The notes below the pieces were generated by a model. That model ran no database searches. It saw nothing but the letters and a program-made list of their open reading frames with translations, and was not told the origin of the DNA. The position numbers and the translations under genes were made by a program. Below, one piece after another: positions 26,428 through 36,621 of a DNA stretch of 64,000 nucleotides. Origin of the DNA: Hyphomicrobiales bacterium (GTDB lineage Bacteria > Pseudomonadota > Alphaproteobacteria > Rhizobiales > Rhizobiaceae); the NCBI GenBank assembly GCA_017305935.1, contig JAFKJU010000020.1, forward strand, positions 62,001-126,000, given 5' to 3'. How positions within the stretch are numbered: the stretch's first letter is position 1; each line of letters begins with the position of its first letter.

Positions 26428-29400
26428 ATGGCTCATTTCTTCATCCAACGTCCGATCTTCGCCTGGGTCATCGCGATCGTCATCATGCTTGGGGGCGCAC
26501 TGGCGATCTTCACGCTGTCGATCTCGCAATATCCGGAGATCGCGCCGACCACGGTGCGCATCACTGCCGCCTATAACGGCGCCAGCGCCGAAACCGTCGA
26601 GAAATCGGTGACGACCCTGATCGAGGACGGCATGACGGGCCTCGACGACCTGACCTACATGACCTCGTCCTCGACCACCGGCAGCGCCGAAGTGTCGCTG
26701 ACCTTCGGCAACTCGGTCAATCCCGACATCGCCCAGGTCCAGGTCCAGAACAAGCTGCAGCTCGTGCAATCGCAGCTTCCCGACGTCGTCCAGCAGGCCG
26801 GCATCACCGTGTCGCGCTCGACGTCGAGCATCCTCATGGTCGGCGCGCTGGTCTCGGTCGACGGCAAGCGCAGCTCGGTCGATCTCGGCGACCTCGTCTC
26901 CAGCCAGATCGAGGACCAGATCAAGCGCCTGGAAGGCGTCGGCAGCATCAATATCTTCGGCTCGGGCTATGCCATGCGCATCTGGCTCGATCCGTTCAAG
27001 CTGCAGAAATACCAGTTGACCCCCGCCGACGTGACTTCGGCGATCCAGGCGCAGAACACCCAGGTTTCCGTCGGGTCGCTCGGCGCCCAGCCGCTCGCGC
27101 GCGGCCAGCAGATCAACATCACCATCACCGCGCAGAGCCAGCTCAACACCGTTTCCGAATTCGAATCGATCATCCTCAAGGTCGAGAAGGACGGCGCCAC
27201 CGTTCGCCTGAGCGACGTCGCCCGCATCGAGATCGGCGAGGAGAGCTATGGCGGCGCCACACGCGCCAACCGCATGCCCGCCAGCGGCTTCGCCGTCAAC
27301 CTGGCGACCGGCGCCAACGCGCTCGATACCGCCGCCCGCGTCAAGGATGCGCTGAGCGCCATCGCGCCCACCCTGCCGCATGGTGTCGAGATCCAATATC
27401 CTTACGACACCACGCCCTTCGTCAAGCTGTCGATCGAGAAGGTCGTCGAAACGCTCGTCGAAGCCATCGTGCTCGTCTTCGTGGTGCTGCTGATCTTCCT
27501 GCAGAACCTGCGCGCCACACTGATTCCGATGATCGCCGTGCCGGTGGTGCTGCTCGGCACTTTCGGCATCCTGGCGATCACCGGCTACTCGATCAACACA
27601 TTGACCATGTTCGCCATGGTTCTCGCCATCGGCTTGCTCGTCGACGACGCCATCGTCGTCGTCGAGAACGTCGAGCGAATCATGAGCGACGAGGGCCTGC
27701 CGCCGCGCGAGGCGACGGAAAAATCCATGGGCGAAATCACCGGCGCCATCATCGGCATCGCTCTGGTGCTGACCGCCGTGTTCATTCCCATGGCCTTCTT
27801 CGGCGGCTCGACCGGCATCATTTATCGCCAGTTCTCGGTCACCATCGTTTCGGCCATGCTGCTCTCCGCGCTGGTCGCCATCGTGCTGACGCCGGCGCTC
27901 TGCGCCACGATGCTGAAACCGATCGACCATCACAAGAAGGGCCGAGGCCCGGCCGCCTGGTTCAACCGCGGCTTCGACGCAACGACGCGCGGCTATGTCG
28001 GCACCATCGGCGTCCTGCTGAAATGGCCGGTGACGGTCATCGCCGGCTTTCTGTGTATCGTCGGCGCCTGCGCCTTCCTGTTCACCAAGCTGCCCAGCTC
28101 CTTCTTGCCACAGGAAGACCAGGGCGTGTTGTTGACGATCATCCAGACGCCGACCGGCTCGACGACGCAACGCACCGAGGCCGTGCTGAAGAAGGTCGAG
28201 GACTACTTCCTCGAAAAGGAAAAGGGCAACATCACCGCGGTCTTCGGCGTGCTCGGCTTCTCCTTCTCCGGCACCGGCCAGAACAACGCCATCGTCTTCA
28301 CCAAGCTGAAGGATTTCGCCGAGCGCAGGAATCCGGACCAGTCGGCGCAGGCGATCGTTGGCCGCGCCATGGGCTATTTCTTCACCTTGCGCGACGCCCA
28401 GGTCTTCCCGCTGGCCCCGCCTGCGATTCCCGGCCTCGGTACGTCGAGCGGCTTCTCCATGTATCTGGTCGATAGCGGCAAGCACGGCAACGACGCCCTG
28501 ACCGAAGCCTCCAAGAAGCTCATCCAGCTCGGCAATTCCAGCGGCAAGGTGGTGGCGCTGCGCTCCAACAGCCGCGATGCGGAAACGCAGATGAAGATCC
28601 TGCTCGACCAGGAGAAGCTCGGCGCCATGGGCGTGGATCTGGCCTCGGTCAACTCGATGCTGTCGACGATCTTCGCCGGTCGCGACGTCAACGACTTCAC
28701 GCTCAACAACGAGCTGAAGCCGGTCTATGTCCAGGGCGACGCGCCGTTCCGCATGCAGCCGGACGATCTGCAATACTGGTATGCCCGCAACCAGCAGGGC
28801 GAGATGGTGCCGTTCTCCGCCTTCAGCCGTCTGGACTGGATTACCGGTCCGCCGGCGCTGGCGCGCTTCAACGGCAGCAGCGCCATCTCGCTCGACGGCA
28901 GCGCCGCGCCCGGCGTCAGCTCCGGCGACGCCATGAACGAGATCGAACGGCTGACGGCCGGGATGGAAGGCGGCTATACCGTCGCCTGGCAGGGAATATC
29001 CTATCAGGAGCGCCTGTCCGGTTCGCAGGCGCCGATGCTCTATGCGCTGTCGGTCCTGGTCGTCTTCCTCTGCCTTGCCGCGCTCTATGAAAGCTGGTCC
29101 ATCCCCTTCTCGGTCATCATGGCAGTGCCGATCGGGGTGCTGGGCGCGTTGGGGGCGGCGATCCTGTTCGGCCAGTCGAACGACGTCTATTTCAAGGTCG
29201 GCCTGCTGACCACAATCGGCCTGGCGGCGAAGAACGCGATCCTGATCGTCGAATTCGCCAAGGACCGGCAAGCCGCGGGAGCGGGAATCATCGATGCGAC
29301 GCTGGAGGCGGCGCGGTTGCGCCTGCGACCCATCATCATGACCTCGCTCGCCTTCATTCTCGGCGTGGTTCCGCTGGCGATCGCAACCGGGGCGGGTTCT

Positions 29401-29526
29401 GCCGCGCAGAATGCCATCGGCATCGGGGTGCTCGGGGGTATGCTTTCTGCAACACTCCTCGGAATTTTCTTCGTACCCTCCTTCTTTGTGGTGGTTCGCA
29501 GGGTTTTCGGAAGTGCAAGGCGTTAA
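26428..29526 (+). CDS. RND multidrug efflux transporter (AcrB/MexB, HAE1 family)
   Basis: 1032-aa inner-membrane proton/drug antiporter. It begins MAHFFIQRPIFAWVIAIVIM and has the duplicated 6+6 TM topology with two large periplasmic loops. The proton-relay Asp pair of TM4 is present (GLLVDDAIVVVENVER) and so is the TM10 Lys region (GLAAKNAILIVEFAK). The 136-bp gap after the adaptor gene contains no obvious regulatory site. It should export amphiphilic or aromatic compounds; the actual substrate cannot be read from sequence. Confidence 0.95.
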   Translation: MAHFFIQRPIFAWVIAIVIMLGGALAIFTLSISQYPEIAPTTVRITAAYNGASAETVEKSVTTLIEDGMTGLDDLTYMTSSSTTGSAEVSLTFGNSVNPDIAQVQVQNKLQLVQSQLPDVVQQAGITVSRSTSSILMVGALVSVDGKRSSVDLGDLVSSQIEDQIKRLEGVGSINIFGSGYAMRIWLDPFKLQKYQLTPADVTSAIQAQNTQVSVGSLGAQPLARGQQINITITAQSQLNTVSEFESIILKVEKDGATVRLSDVARIEIGEESYGGATRANRMPASGFAVNLATGANALDTAARVKDALSAIAPTLPHGVEIQYPYDTTPFVKLSIEKVVETLVEAIVLVFVVLLIFLQNLRATLIPMIAVPVVLLGTFGILAITGYSINTLTMFAMVLAIGLLVDDAIVVVENVERIMSDEGLPPREATEKSMGEITGAIIGIALVLTAVFIPMAFFGGSTGIIYRQFSVTIVSAMLLSALVAIVLTPALCATMLKPIDHHKKGRGPAAWFNRGFDATTRGYVGTIGVLLKWPVTVIAGFLCIVGACAFLFTKLPSSFLPQEDQGVLLTIIQTPTGSTTQRTEAVLKKVEDYFLEKEKGNITAVFGVLGFSFSGTGQNNAIVFTKLKDFAERRNPDQSAQAIVGRAMGYFFTLRDAQVFPLAPPAIPGLGTSSGFSMYLVDSGKHGNDALTEASKKLIQLGNSSGKVVALRSNSRDAETQMKILLDQEKLGAMGVDLASVNSMLSTIFAGRDVNDFTLNNELKPVYVQGDAPFRMQPDDLQYWYARNQQGEMVPFSAFSRLDWITGPPALARFNGSSAISLDGSAAPGVSSGDAMNEIERLTAGMEGGYTVAWQGISYQERLSGSQAPMLYALSVLVVFLCLAALYESWSIPFSVIMAVPIGVLGALGAAILFGQSNDVYFKVGLLTTIGLAAKNAILIVEFAKDRQAAGAGIIDATLEAARLRLRPIIMTSLAFILGVVPLAIATGAGSAAQNAIGIGVLGGMLSATLLGIFFVPSFFVVVRRVFGSARR

Positions 29527-29668
29527 AATTTCATGTACGCCTGCACTCCGGGGATTCGAAAACATGTTGCAGACCGGATGGTTCAAGGCCGGCAAGCTGA
29601 AAGCATAATGGGCGCCGCCGGTGCGTAACGACCGGCAGGCTGAACTATGAAATGTGTAGGATAAGAAG

Positions 29669-31129
29669 ATGATGTCCATTCGAGCTGCCGCCGCCTTCGC
29701 CGGTCTGTTGACGCTGTCGGGCTGCGTAGTCGGTCCTGATCACCAGGCGCCGGAGATGGTGCTTCCGGCCAAATTCGCAGAAGGCGGTGTCAAGTCCAAT
29801 GGCGATATCGCCATGAAGGACTGGTGGACCGCATTCCGCGACAAGCGCCTGAACGGTTATGTCGTCCAGGGCCAGGAACAGAACCTGACGATTCTCCAGG
29901 CACTTGAGCGCATCAATGCCGCCGAGGCCAACGTCGTCTCCGCCGGCGCCGGCGCATTGCCGCAAGGGCAGCTTGGCGCCTCGCATACGGTCAGCGGACA
30001 AGGCGGTAGCCGGAACCTGCGCACGCAGACGGATGTCCGCAACATCTCCAGCGGCAGCCTGTCGGTATCCTGGCTGCTCGACCTGTTCGGCCAGTATGCC
30101 CGAGCACGCGAAAGTGCCGTGGCCTCGCTGGACGCGGCCTATGCCGATATCGACATCGCGCGGCTGACCCTGCTGTCCAACGTCGTCTCGGCTTATATCG
30201 ATGCGCGTTACTACCAGGAACTGCTGGCGATTTCCCGCAAGAACCTGGGGTCCCGCCGCGAGACGCTGAACCTCACGCGCTTCCAGCTCGAAGCCGGCGC
30301 CGCTTCCCGCCTCGACGTCGTGCAGGCAGAAGGTCTGGTCAACTCGACGCTGTCGGAAATCCCGGGGCTCGAAACCCGCTTCCGCGTTTCCGTGCATCGC
30401 GTCTCGACATTGCTTGGCCTGCCAGCCTCGACGCTGATCGGCGACATGCAGAAGAGCGGCGGCCAGCCGGTGGCGCGCATGAACGTCCGTGCCGGCGTCC
30501 CGGCCGATCTGATCCGCAATCGTCCCGACATCCGCCGGGCGGAGCGCGAACTGGCGGCGGCCGTCGCCAATATCGGCGTCGCCGAAGCGCAGCTCTATCC
30601 GTCGATCACGCTGGGCGGCAGCATCCAGCCGAGCTATCTCGGCTCCAGCTCGATCAAGGGCGGCCTCGTCAACTGGTCGTTCGGCCCGAGCATTACGCTT
30701 CCGATCCTCGATGGCGGCCGCCTGAAGGCCGGTGTCGATATCGCCAAGTCCAATGCCAAGACGCAGTATCTGGTCTGGAAGGCGACGGTTCTGAACGGCG
30801 TCGAAGAGGTCGAGAACGCGCTCGCCGCCGTCTCCCGCGATGCCCAGACGGTCTCGGCGCTGCGCGCCCAGGTTCGCTCCTACGAAGAAGCCCTGACGCT
30901 GGCCACCGCCAGCTACAAGGACGGCGCCTCCTCGTTGCTCGACGTGCTCGACGCCCAGCGTCAGGTCTCGGCGGCGCAGACGAGCCTCGCCCAGGCGATC
31001 CAGCAGCAGGCCCGCGACTACGTTTCGCTCAACGTCGCCATTGGCGGCGGCTATTCGCCGGACGGCAGTTCGCCCGCGGTCCAGAAGGTCGTCGCGACCA
31101 AGACGACCAAGGTCGTCGTCGCCAACTGA
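29669..31129 (+). CDS. Outer-membrane efflux lipoprotein (OprM/NodT family)
   Basis: 486-aa TolC-like channel. It has a lipoprotein signal peptide (FAGLLTLSGC, lipobox LSGC at about residue 18), the sequence WWTAFRDKRLNGYV after the N terminus, and two repeats of the outer-membrane-factor domain, including the RPDIRRAERELAAAVANIGV signature. It completes the tripartite pump encoded by the two preceding genes, 142 bp downstream of the transporter gene. Confidence 0.93.
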   Translation: MMSIRAAAAFAGLLTLSGCVVGPDHQAPEMVLPAKFAEGGVKSNGDIAMKDWWTAFRDKRLNGYVVQGQEQNLTILQALERINAAEANVVSAGAGALPQGQLGASHTVSGQGGSRNLRTQTDVRNISSGSLSVSWLLDLFGQYARARESAVASLDAAYADIDIARLTLLSNVVSAYIDARYYQELLAISRKNLGSRRETLNLTRFQLEAGAASRLDVVQAEGLVNSTLSEIPGLETRFRVSVHRVSTLLGLPASTLIGDMQKSGGQPVARMNVRAGVPADLIRNRPDIRRAERELAAAVANIGVAEAQLYPSITLGGSIQPSYLGSSSIKGGLVNWSFGPSITLPILDGGRLKAGVDIAKSNAKTQYLVWKATVLNGVEEVENALAAVSRDAQTVSALRAQVRSYEEALTLATASYKDGASSLLDVLDAQRQVSAAQTSLAQAIQQQARDYVSLNVAIGGGYSPDGSSPAVQKVVATKTTKVVVAN

Positions 31130-31173
31130 TGGACGGGGCGGCGCGATTCGCGCCGCTCTTTTCGAAACATGGA

Positions 31174-31212
31174 AAAAGCCCCGCCCGGTTGTTCGAGCGG
31201 GGCTTTTCTTTT
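31174..31212. terminator. Intrinsic terminator after the efflux operon
   Basis: An 11-bp stem, AAAAGCCCCGC (31174-31184) with GCGGGGCTTTT (31197-31207), and a 12-nt loop are followed by CTTTT. The A-run on the 5' side also supplies a U-tract for leftward transcription, so it can serve the convergent ABC operon ending at 31231. Confidence 0.9.
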
Positions 31213-31230
31213 GGCGACAGCCGGGATTCG

Positions 31231-32289
31231 TCAGGATACCCGAACGCCGTCCGGGCCGAAGGCGTGCAATTGCGCCTGCGGAAAGGCGATGGCGATCTCA
31301 CCGCGATAGGCAAGCGCGGCTCGGTCGAGGGTGAAAATCTTCAGCGGCAGGCTATGCAGCGACAGGTGCAGTATGATGCCGAAGCCGGTCGGCTCGATCA
31401 GGTCAACACGGGCGGAAAGACCGGTCGCTGTGTCCGAAATCGTCACATGCTCGGGGCGGATGCCGAGTGTCATCGACGTTCCATCGACAAGCGGCAAGGG
31501 GCCGGCCAGCGGCACCAAAGTCCCGTCCTTGAGGCGCGCTGCACCGCCGGCATAGGTGGCGTCGAGGAAATTCATGCCCGGTGAGCCGATGAAGCCGGCG
31601 ACGAACAGGTTGGCTGGGCGGTCATAGAGATCGAGCGGGCTGCCGACCTGCTGCACCACCCCGCCATGCATGGCAACGATCCGGTCCGCCAGCGTCATCG
31701 CCTCGATCTGGTCGTGGGTCACGTAGATCGAGGTCGCCTTGAGGTCGCCATGCATCTTCTTGATTTCGGCACGCATCTGCTCGCGCAGGCGGGCATCGAG
31801 GTTCGACAACGGCTCGTCGAACAGGAAGGCCTTGGGCTGGCGCACGATGGCGCGGCCCATGGCGACGCGCTGGCGCTGACCACCGGAAAGCGCCTTGGGA
31901 CGACGCTCCAGGAAGGGTTCGAGACCGAGTTTCGCCGCCGCGCCGGCAATCGCCTTATCGATCTTCTCCTTGGCGGTTTTACGCAGGCGCAGACTGTAGC
32001 TCATATTGCCGGCGACATTCATGTGCGGATAGAGCGCATAGGACTGAAACACCATGGCGATATCGCGGTCCTTGGGCGGCAGCTCGTTGACGCGGTTGCC
32101 GGAAATGCGGATCTCGCCGTCGGTGACCTCTTCGAGGCCGGCGACCATGCGCAGCAATGTGGATTTGCCGCAACCCGATGGGCCGACGAGCACGATGAAC
32201 TCGCCGTCGCGGATGCGCAGATCGACCCCGTGCAGCACCTTGACGGCGCCATAGGATTTCTGGACGTTTTCAATATCGATCGAAGCCAT
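31231..32289 (-). CDS. ABC sugar importer ATPase (MalK/UgpC family)
   Basis: 352-aa CUT1-type ATPase with Walker [18 protein letters not shown]-loop [12 protein letters not shown], signature [14 protein letters not shown], Walker [14 protein letters not shown], and the C-terminal TOBE regulatory domain ([12 protein letters not shown]). Energises uptake by the two permeases encoded just upstream; it starts 4 bp after the second permease stop. Last gene of the FadR/PLP-enzyme/ABC operon. Confidence 0.92.
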   Translation of the reverse strand: MASIDIENVQKSYGAVKVLHGVDLRIRDGEFIVLVGPSGCGKSTLLRMVAGLEEVTDGEIRISGNRVNELPPKDRDIAMVFQSYALYPHMNVAGNMSYSLRLRKTAKEKIDKAIAGAAAKLGLEPFLERRPKALSGGQRQRVAMGRAIVRQPKAFLFDEPLSNLDARLREQMRAEIKKMHGDLKATSIYVTHDQIEAMTLADRIVAMHGGVVQQVGSPLDLYDRPANLFVAGFIGSPGMNFLDATYAGGAARLKDGTLVPLAGPLPLVDGTSMTLGIRPEHVTISDTATGLSARVDLIEPTGFGIILHLSLHSLPLKIFTLDRAALAYRGEIAIAFPQAQLHAFGPDGVRVS

Positions 32290-32293
32290 GGGA

Positions 32294-33124
32294 TCAACCT
32301 TTGACCGCGCCAGCCGTCAGGCCCTGCACGAGATAACGCTGGATGAGAAGGAAGAAGAGGCCGGCGGGTATGAGCGCGAGAATGCCGGCCGCCATCATCT
32401 GCCCGAAATCGACCGAGAATTTCGACACGAAGGTCAAAAGCCCGACCGGGAAGGTGGCGGCGGCATTGCCGTTGATCAGCATCAGCGCGAAGAGCAGCTC
32501 GCTCCAGGTGGCGGTGAAGACGAAGCCGAGCGTGGCGGCGATGCCTGGCAAGGTCAGCGGCAGGATGATCTGCCGGAAGGCGACAAATTGCGTCGCCCCG
32601 TCGATCATCGCCGCCTCCTCCAGATCCTTGGGAATGCCATCGAAGAAGGACTGCATCAGGAAGGTCGCGAATGGGACGTTGAAGGCAGTGTAGACGATGA
32701 CGAGGCCGGTCAGGCTGTTGGTCAGGCCGATGGGCGAGAGGATCTTGAAGATCGGCGCCACCAGCATGACCAGCGGAAACATCTGCGTCAGCAGCATCAA
32801 GGCCACGATCAGGTATTTTCCGCGAAAGCCGAAGCGCGACAGGGCATAGCCTGACAGCGAGGCTGCGATCGTCACGACGATAGCGGTGGAGGCCGAGACG
32901 ATCAGGCTGTTCTTGAAGAAGGTCGGGAAATCGCTGTGGCGCAGCACGAAGCCATAATGCTCGAAGGTGGTGCGTGACGGCCAGAGCCGCACGCCTTCGG
33001 TATAGAGCAGATCGTTCGGCGTCACCGAGACCTTGAACAGCCAGAAGAGTGGAAACAGGGCGAAGGCGATGTAGATCAGGATCGCCAGGCGATGGGCCAG
33101 CAGGGGCAGGAGCGACCGTCTCAT
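32294..33124 (-). CDS. ABC sugar importer permease (MalG family)
   Basis: 276-aa inner-membrane permease with six predicted helices and the EAA loop [21 protein letters not shown] that contacts the ATPase. Typical second permease of a CUT1 importer. Separated by 4 bp from both the preceding permease and the following ATPase. Confidence 0.92.
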   Translation of the reverse strand: MRRSLLPLLAHRLAILIYIAFALFPLFWLFKVSVTPNDLLYTEGVRLWPSRTTFEHYGFVLRHSDFPTFFKNSLIVSASTAIVVTIAASLSGYALSRFGFRGKYLIVALMLLTQMFPLVMLVAPIFKILSPIGLTNSLTGLVIVYTAFNVPFATFLMQSFFDGIPKDLEEAAMIDGATQFVAFRQIILPLTLPGIAATLGFVFTATWSELLFALMLINGNAAATFPVGLLTFVSKFSVDFGQMMAAGILALIPAGLFFLLIQRYLVQGLTAGAVKG

Positions 33125-33128
33125 GGGC

Positions 33129-34064
33129 TCAGTCCTTGTTCAAAAGCGTCTGGCGCAGCAGGATGATCAGCAGCGAATAGGCAAGCAGCAGCAGGAGCAG
33201 CACCAGCGCCACCGCCGAGGCATAGCCGAAATCCAATCGTTTGAAGGCCTGAGTGAAGATATAGCTGGCGACGATCTGCGTCTTGTCGGCCGGCCCGCCG
33301 CCGGTCATGACCACGATCAGATCGGCGAAATTCGAGATCCAGACGGTGCGCAGGAGCACGGTGATAGCGATCGTCGGCGCCAGGAAGGGCAGGGTGATCG
33401 AGCCGAAGCGCTGCCACCAGCCGGCGCCGTCGATTTCGGCGGCCTCGTAGAGATCGCGCGGGATCGCCTGAAGTGCCGCCAGCAGGGTGATGGCGAAGAA
33501 GGGAATGCCCCACCAGACATTGGCGACGATCGGCCCCCACATCGCATGGTTCGGATCCGAGAGGATATTGCCGGGCTCGCTCATCAGCCCCAGGCCATAG
33601 AGCCAGTGCGGGATCGGCCCGATGACCGGATTGAACAGCCAGGCCCAGTTGAGGCCGGCGAGGAAGGACGGCACCGCCCAGGGCAGGAAAACCAGCGCCT
33701 GCGCGATGCCGCGGCCGGTGAACGGCTTGTCGAGCAGCAAAGCGAGGATCAGGCCGAAGATGAATTGCAGGAAGACCGAAGCGCCGGTCCACCACAGCGT
33801 ATTGCGCAAGGCTCCGTAGAACGCCTTGTCCTTCGCAAGCTCGCGAAAATGGTCGAGACCGATGAAGCCGCCGGAAAACGGATTGAGCAGTTGGATATCG
33901 CGGAAGGCATAGGAAATACCGATCGTCAGCGGCACCAGCATGACCGCGACGATCAGGATCAGCGCCGGGGCACTGTAGAGATAGGGCTGGGCGGCGTCGG
34001 CCAGACGCGCAAGCCACGGCTTCCGGTCGCGGCGCGCAAACGACGCATCGGCTTGAAATGTCAT
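33129..34064 (-). CDS. ABC sugar importer permease (MalF family)
   Basis: 311-aa permease with six helices and the EAA loop YEAAEIDGAGWWQRFGSITLP. The start MTFQADASF at 34064 is preceded by GAGGGGAA at a suitable distance. The frame is open further upstream without protein-like sequence. Forms a heterodimer with the MalG-type permease. Confidence 0.9.
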   Translation of the reverse strand: MTFQADASFARRDRKPWLARLADAAQPYLYSAPALILIVAVMLVPLTIGISYAFRDIQLLNPFSGGFIGLDHFRELAKDKAFYGALRNTLWWTGASVFLQFIFGLILALLLDKPFTGRGIAQALVFLPWAVPSFLAGLNWAWLFNPVIGPIPHWLYGLGLMSEPGNILSDPNHAMWGPIVANVWWGIPFFAITLLAALQAIPRDLYEAAEIDGAGWWQRFGSITLPFLAPTIAITVLLRTVWISNFADLIVVMTGGGPADKTQIVASYIFTQAFKRLDFGYASAVALVLLLLLLAYSLLIILLRQTLLNKD

Positions 34065-34148
34065 CGGCCAAATTCCCCTCGCGGCGTTTTCTCGCCGTCT
34101 GTCGGCAGGATGGGGCGGCGATGGTCTGCCCACCGCCGCCGGAAAGAT

Positions 34149-35408
34149 TTATTTGTTCAAATGTTTCTGCTGCGCCTTGGTGAGATAATCGGCCCACTGG
34201 TCGGCCAGTTCCTTCGGCGAGATTTCGCCGAGCAGCGCCTGCTGCGAGGTCTTGATCGCCAGCGAATCCTTGAAGAAGGCGAATTCTTCCAGATAGGTCG
34301 GCATCACCGTCGGCGTGGTGTTCGGGTCGGCCAGTTCCTGGAACCAGCCCTTGAACTGGTCGCCGGCATAGAAGGGATCCTTTTCGGCGCTGGTATAGGC
34401 GGGCAGGGCGCCGATGCGCTTGTTCCACTCGATATTGCCTTCCGGCCCTTCGAGCGTGGCGATCAGCTTCCACGAAAGATCTTTGTTCTGGCTGGAGTTG
34501 AACATCGACCAGCCGCCGAAGCCGATGGTCGGGAAGGACTTGCCATCCGGCCCCTTGGGGAGCGGCGCGACGCCGAAATCGTCCTTGTTCATGCGCTCGG
34601 CGATGGCGATCAGCGCATCCGGATCCTGGTCGAGGAAGGCGCAGGTGCCGGAATAGAAGCCGGCGACGACTTCATTGAAGCCCCAGTTGACGCTGTCCTT
34701 CGGCGCGTAGCCCTTCTTGTAGAGGTCGACCATCCATTCCAGACCCTTGGCCCAGCCTTCGCTGTTCATGGTCGAGGTGCCGTCTTCGTTGAAATATTTA
34801 TTGTTGCCGGCCATCGAGGCGGCGAAGATCATCCAGCCGTTCAGCCCGCCCGGGCCGCCGCGCATGCAATAGCCATACTTTCCGGGAAGTTTCGAGATCG
34901 CCTCGGAAGCCTTGGTGAAGTCCTCCATGGTCTTGGGCGGCTCGGAAACACCGGCCTGCTTCAGCAGCTTCTTGTTGTAGAACATGGCGCGCAGATAGAA
35001 GCCATAAGGCAGCATATAGGCGGTCTTGTTGACGTCACGGCCAAGCTCCAGCGCGCGCGGCGTCAGTTCCTTGGTATGCTCCCACTTTTCCAGATAGGGT
35101 TCGAGGCTTTCCAGCATGCCGTTATTGGCATAGAGCGACAACCAGGTGTCTGGCATTTCCATGACATCGGGAATATCGCCGGCCGAAACCATGGTGGCGA
35201 ATTTCTGGAAGGCCTCGTTCCAGGGCAGCGAGATGATCTCGACCTTGGTGCCCGGATTGGCGGCTTCGAACTTGCCGACGATGGATTTCAGCGTCTCGGT
35301 GCGCTCCGGGCTGGTGATGACCTCAACCAGCTTCAGCGTCGTATCGGCCATGGCCGTGCCCGCCATCATCGTAGCGAACAGGGTGGCAGTGATCAGTTTC
35401 TTCATCAT
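34149..35408 (-). CDS. ABC sugar importer substrate-binding protein
   Basis: About 419-aa family-1 periplasmic binding protein. It has a cleavable signal peptide (MMKKLITATLFATMMAGTAMA, then DTTLK), the N-terminal motif IISLPWNEAFQKFATMVSAGDIPDVMEMP, and many aromatic residues typical of carbohydrate pockets. GGAGGGG sits just upstream of the tandem ATG ATG start. The ligand cannot be read from sequence; the co-transcribed PLP enzyme hints that it may carry an amino or thio group. Confidence 0.9.
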   Translation of the reverse strand: MMKKLITATLFATMMAGTAMADTTLKLVEVITSPERTETLKSIVGKFEAANPGTKVEIISLPWNEAFQKFATMVSAGDIPDVMEMPDTWLSLYANNGMLESLEPYLEKWEHTKELTPRALELGRDVNKTAYMLPYGFYLRAMFYNKKLLKQAGVSEPPKTMEDFTKASEAISKLPGKYGYCMRGGPGGLNGWMIFAASMAGNNKYFNEDGTSTMNSEGWAKGLEWMVDLYKKGYAPKDSVNWGFNEVVAGFYSGTCAFLDQDPDALIAIAERMNKDDFGVAPLPKGPDGKSFPTIGFGGWSMFNSSQNKDLSWKLIATLEGPEGNIEWNKRIGALPAYTSAEKDPFYAGDQFKGWFQELADPNTTPTVMPTYLEEFAFFKDSLAIKTSQQALLGEISPKELADQWADYLTKAQQKHLNK

Positions 35409-35445
35409 TCTTTCCCCTCCTTTGATTTTGATAACACTGGATGAA

Positions 35446-36621
35446 CTAGGTTTTACTGCTGGCGGCGCCCAGCGCCCGCTCGATATCCGCCCACAGCGCC
35501 TCGACGCCTTCGAGGCCGACATGCAGGCGGACGGACCGCGCGGAAATGCCGAAGGTCTGCGCGGAATTGGGTTGCGCCTTCTGCTCCAGCACGACGTCGC
35601 CGGGCACGATCAGGCTCTCATGGCCACCCCAGCTCACGCCGAGCTTGAACAGTTGCAGCGTGTCGGCAAAGGTCCTGACATCGACGCCCTCGCGGAAAAT
35701 GAAGGAAAACAGGCCGGATGTGCCGGTGAGCCCGGCCGGCAGGCGATTGGCAAGGCCGGGATGGCAGACCGCCTCGATCTCGTCCAGCGCCTGAAGCCGC
35801 TGGGCGATGGTCATCGCCGCCGCCTCATGCGCCTTCATGCGGATCGGCAAGGTGCGCAGGCCGCGCAGCAGCAGCCAGGCATCGAAGGGCGCCATCTTCG
35901 CCCCGAGATAGGGATAGGCTTCCGCCCGGATGCGGCCGATCAGCTCCTTCGAGCCGGCGACCACGCCGGAAACGACGTCGCTATGCCCGCCGAGATACTT
36001 TGAAGCCGAATGGATGACGAGGTCGACGCCGAGCGTAAGCGGCCGCTGGAAGATCGGGCTTGCCCAGCTATTGTCGATCATGGTCAGCACGCCATGGCGT
36101 TTCGCCAGCGCCGCCAGGGCGCCGACGTCGTGGGTTTCCATCACCCAGCTCGTTGGGCTTTCCATATAGAACAGCTTGGCGCCGGGCAGCGCCCTGGCGA
36201 CCGCCTCCTCGTCGCGGCCGTCGACATAGGTCACCTCGATCCTCATCCGCTTGAGATGCGTGCCGAACAGGCGGAAGGCATCGGGATAGACATGGCGCAC
36301 CGCGACGATGCGGTCGCCCGGCTCGACGAAGCTCAGGACGGAAGCGGAAATCGCCGCCATGCCGCTGGCGAAACCGAGGGCGTCCTCGCCGCCTTCCAGC
36401 CTGGCCAGCATCTCCTCAAAGGCGCGCACGGTGGGGTTCAGCCCGCGCGTATAAATCGGCCGGACGATCTCGCCGCGATAGGCGGACACCATCTCGTCAT
36501 AACTGCCGAAGGTGAACAGCGAGGTCTGGAAGATCGGCGGTACGACGGCATCGGCGAAATGGCCGGCATCATGGGCGGTGATCAGGGAAGCCAGATCGAA
36601 GGGATCGGCATCATGGGTCAT
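35446..36621 (-). CDS. Trans-sulfuration-family PLP enzyme (cystathionine beta/gamma-lyase-like)
   Basis: 391-aa Cys/Met-metabolism PLP enzyme. Visible are the YTRGLNPTVRAFEEMLARLEGGEDALGF block split across the N-terminal region, PLP-phosphate residues in ASGMAAIS, DNSWASPIF, and the Schiff-base Lys in HSASKYLGGHSD. Could be a C-S lyase or synthase; the exact reaction is not identifiable. Its start overlaps the upstream regulator stop by ATGA (36618-36621), and it is followed 37 bp later by a sugar-binding protein gene, so it probably acts on the imported compound. Confidence 0.85.
   Translation of the reverse strand: MTHDADPFDLASLITAHDAGHFADAVVPPIFQTSLFTFGSYDEMVSAYRGEIVRPIYTRGLNPTVRAFEEMLARLEGGEDALGFASGMAAISASVLSFVEPGDRIVAVRHVYPDAFRLFGTHLKRMRIEVTYVDGRDEEAVARALPGAKLFYMESPTSWVMETHDVGALAALAKRHGVLTMIDNSWASPIFQRPLTLGVDLVIHSASKYLGGHSDVVSGVVAGSKELIGRIRAEAYPYLGAKMAPFDAWLLLRGLRTLPIRMKAHEAAAMTIAQRLQALDEIEAVCHPGLANRLPAGLTGTSGLFSFIFREGVDVRTFADTLQLFKLGVSWGGHESLIVPGDVVLEQKAQPNSAQTFGISARSVRLHVGLEGVEALWADIERALGAASSKT

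Noticed and set aside
26239-29679. A 1146-codon open frame on the strand opposite the RND transporter gene
   Set aside because: Its product is rich in Asp, His, Arg and Gly with no domain, as expected for the antisense of a high-GC gene. The opposite strand encodes a textbook AcrB-type pump.
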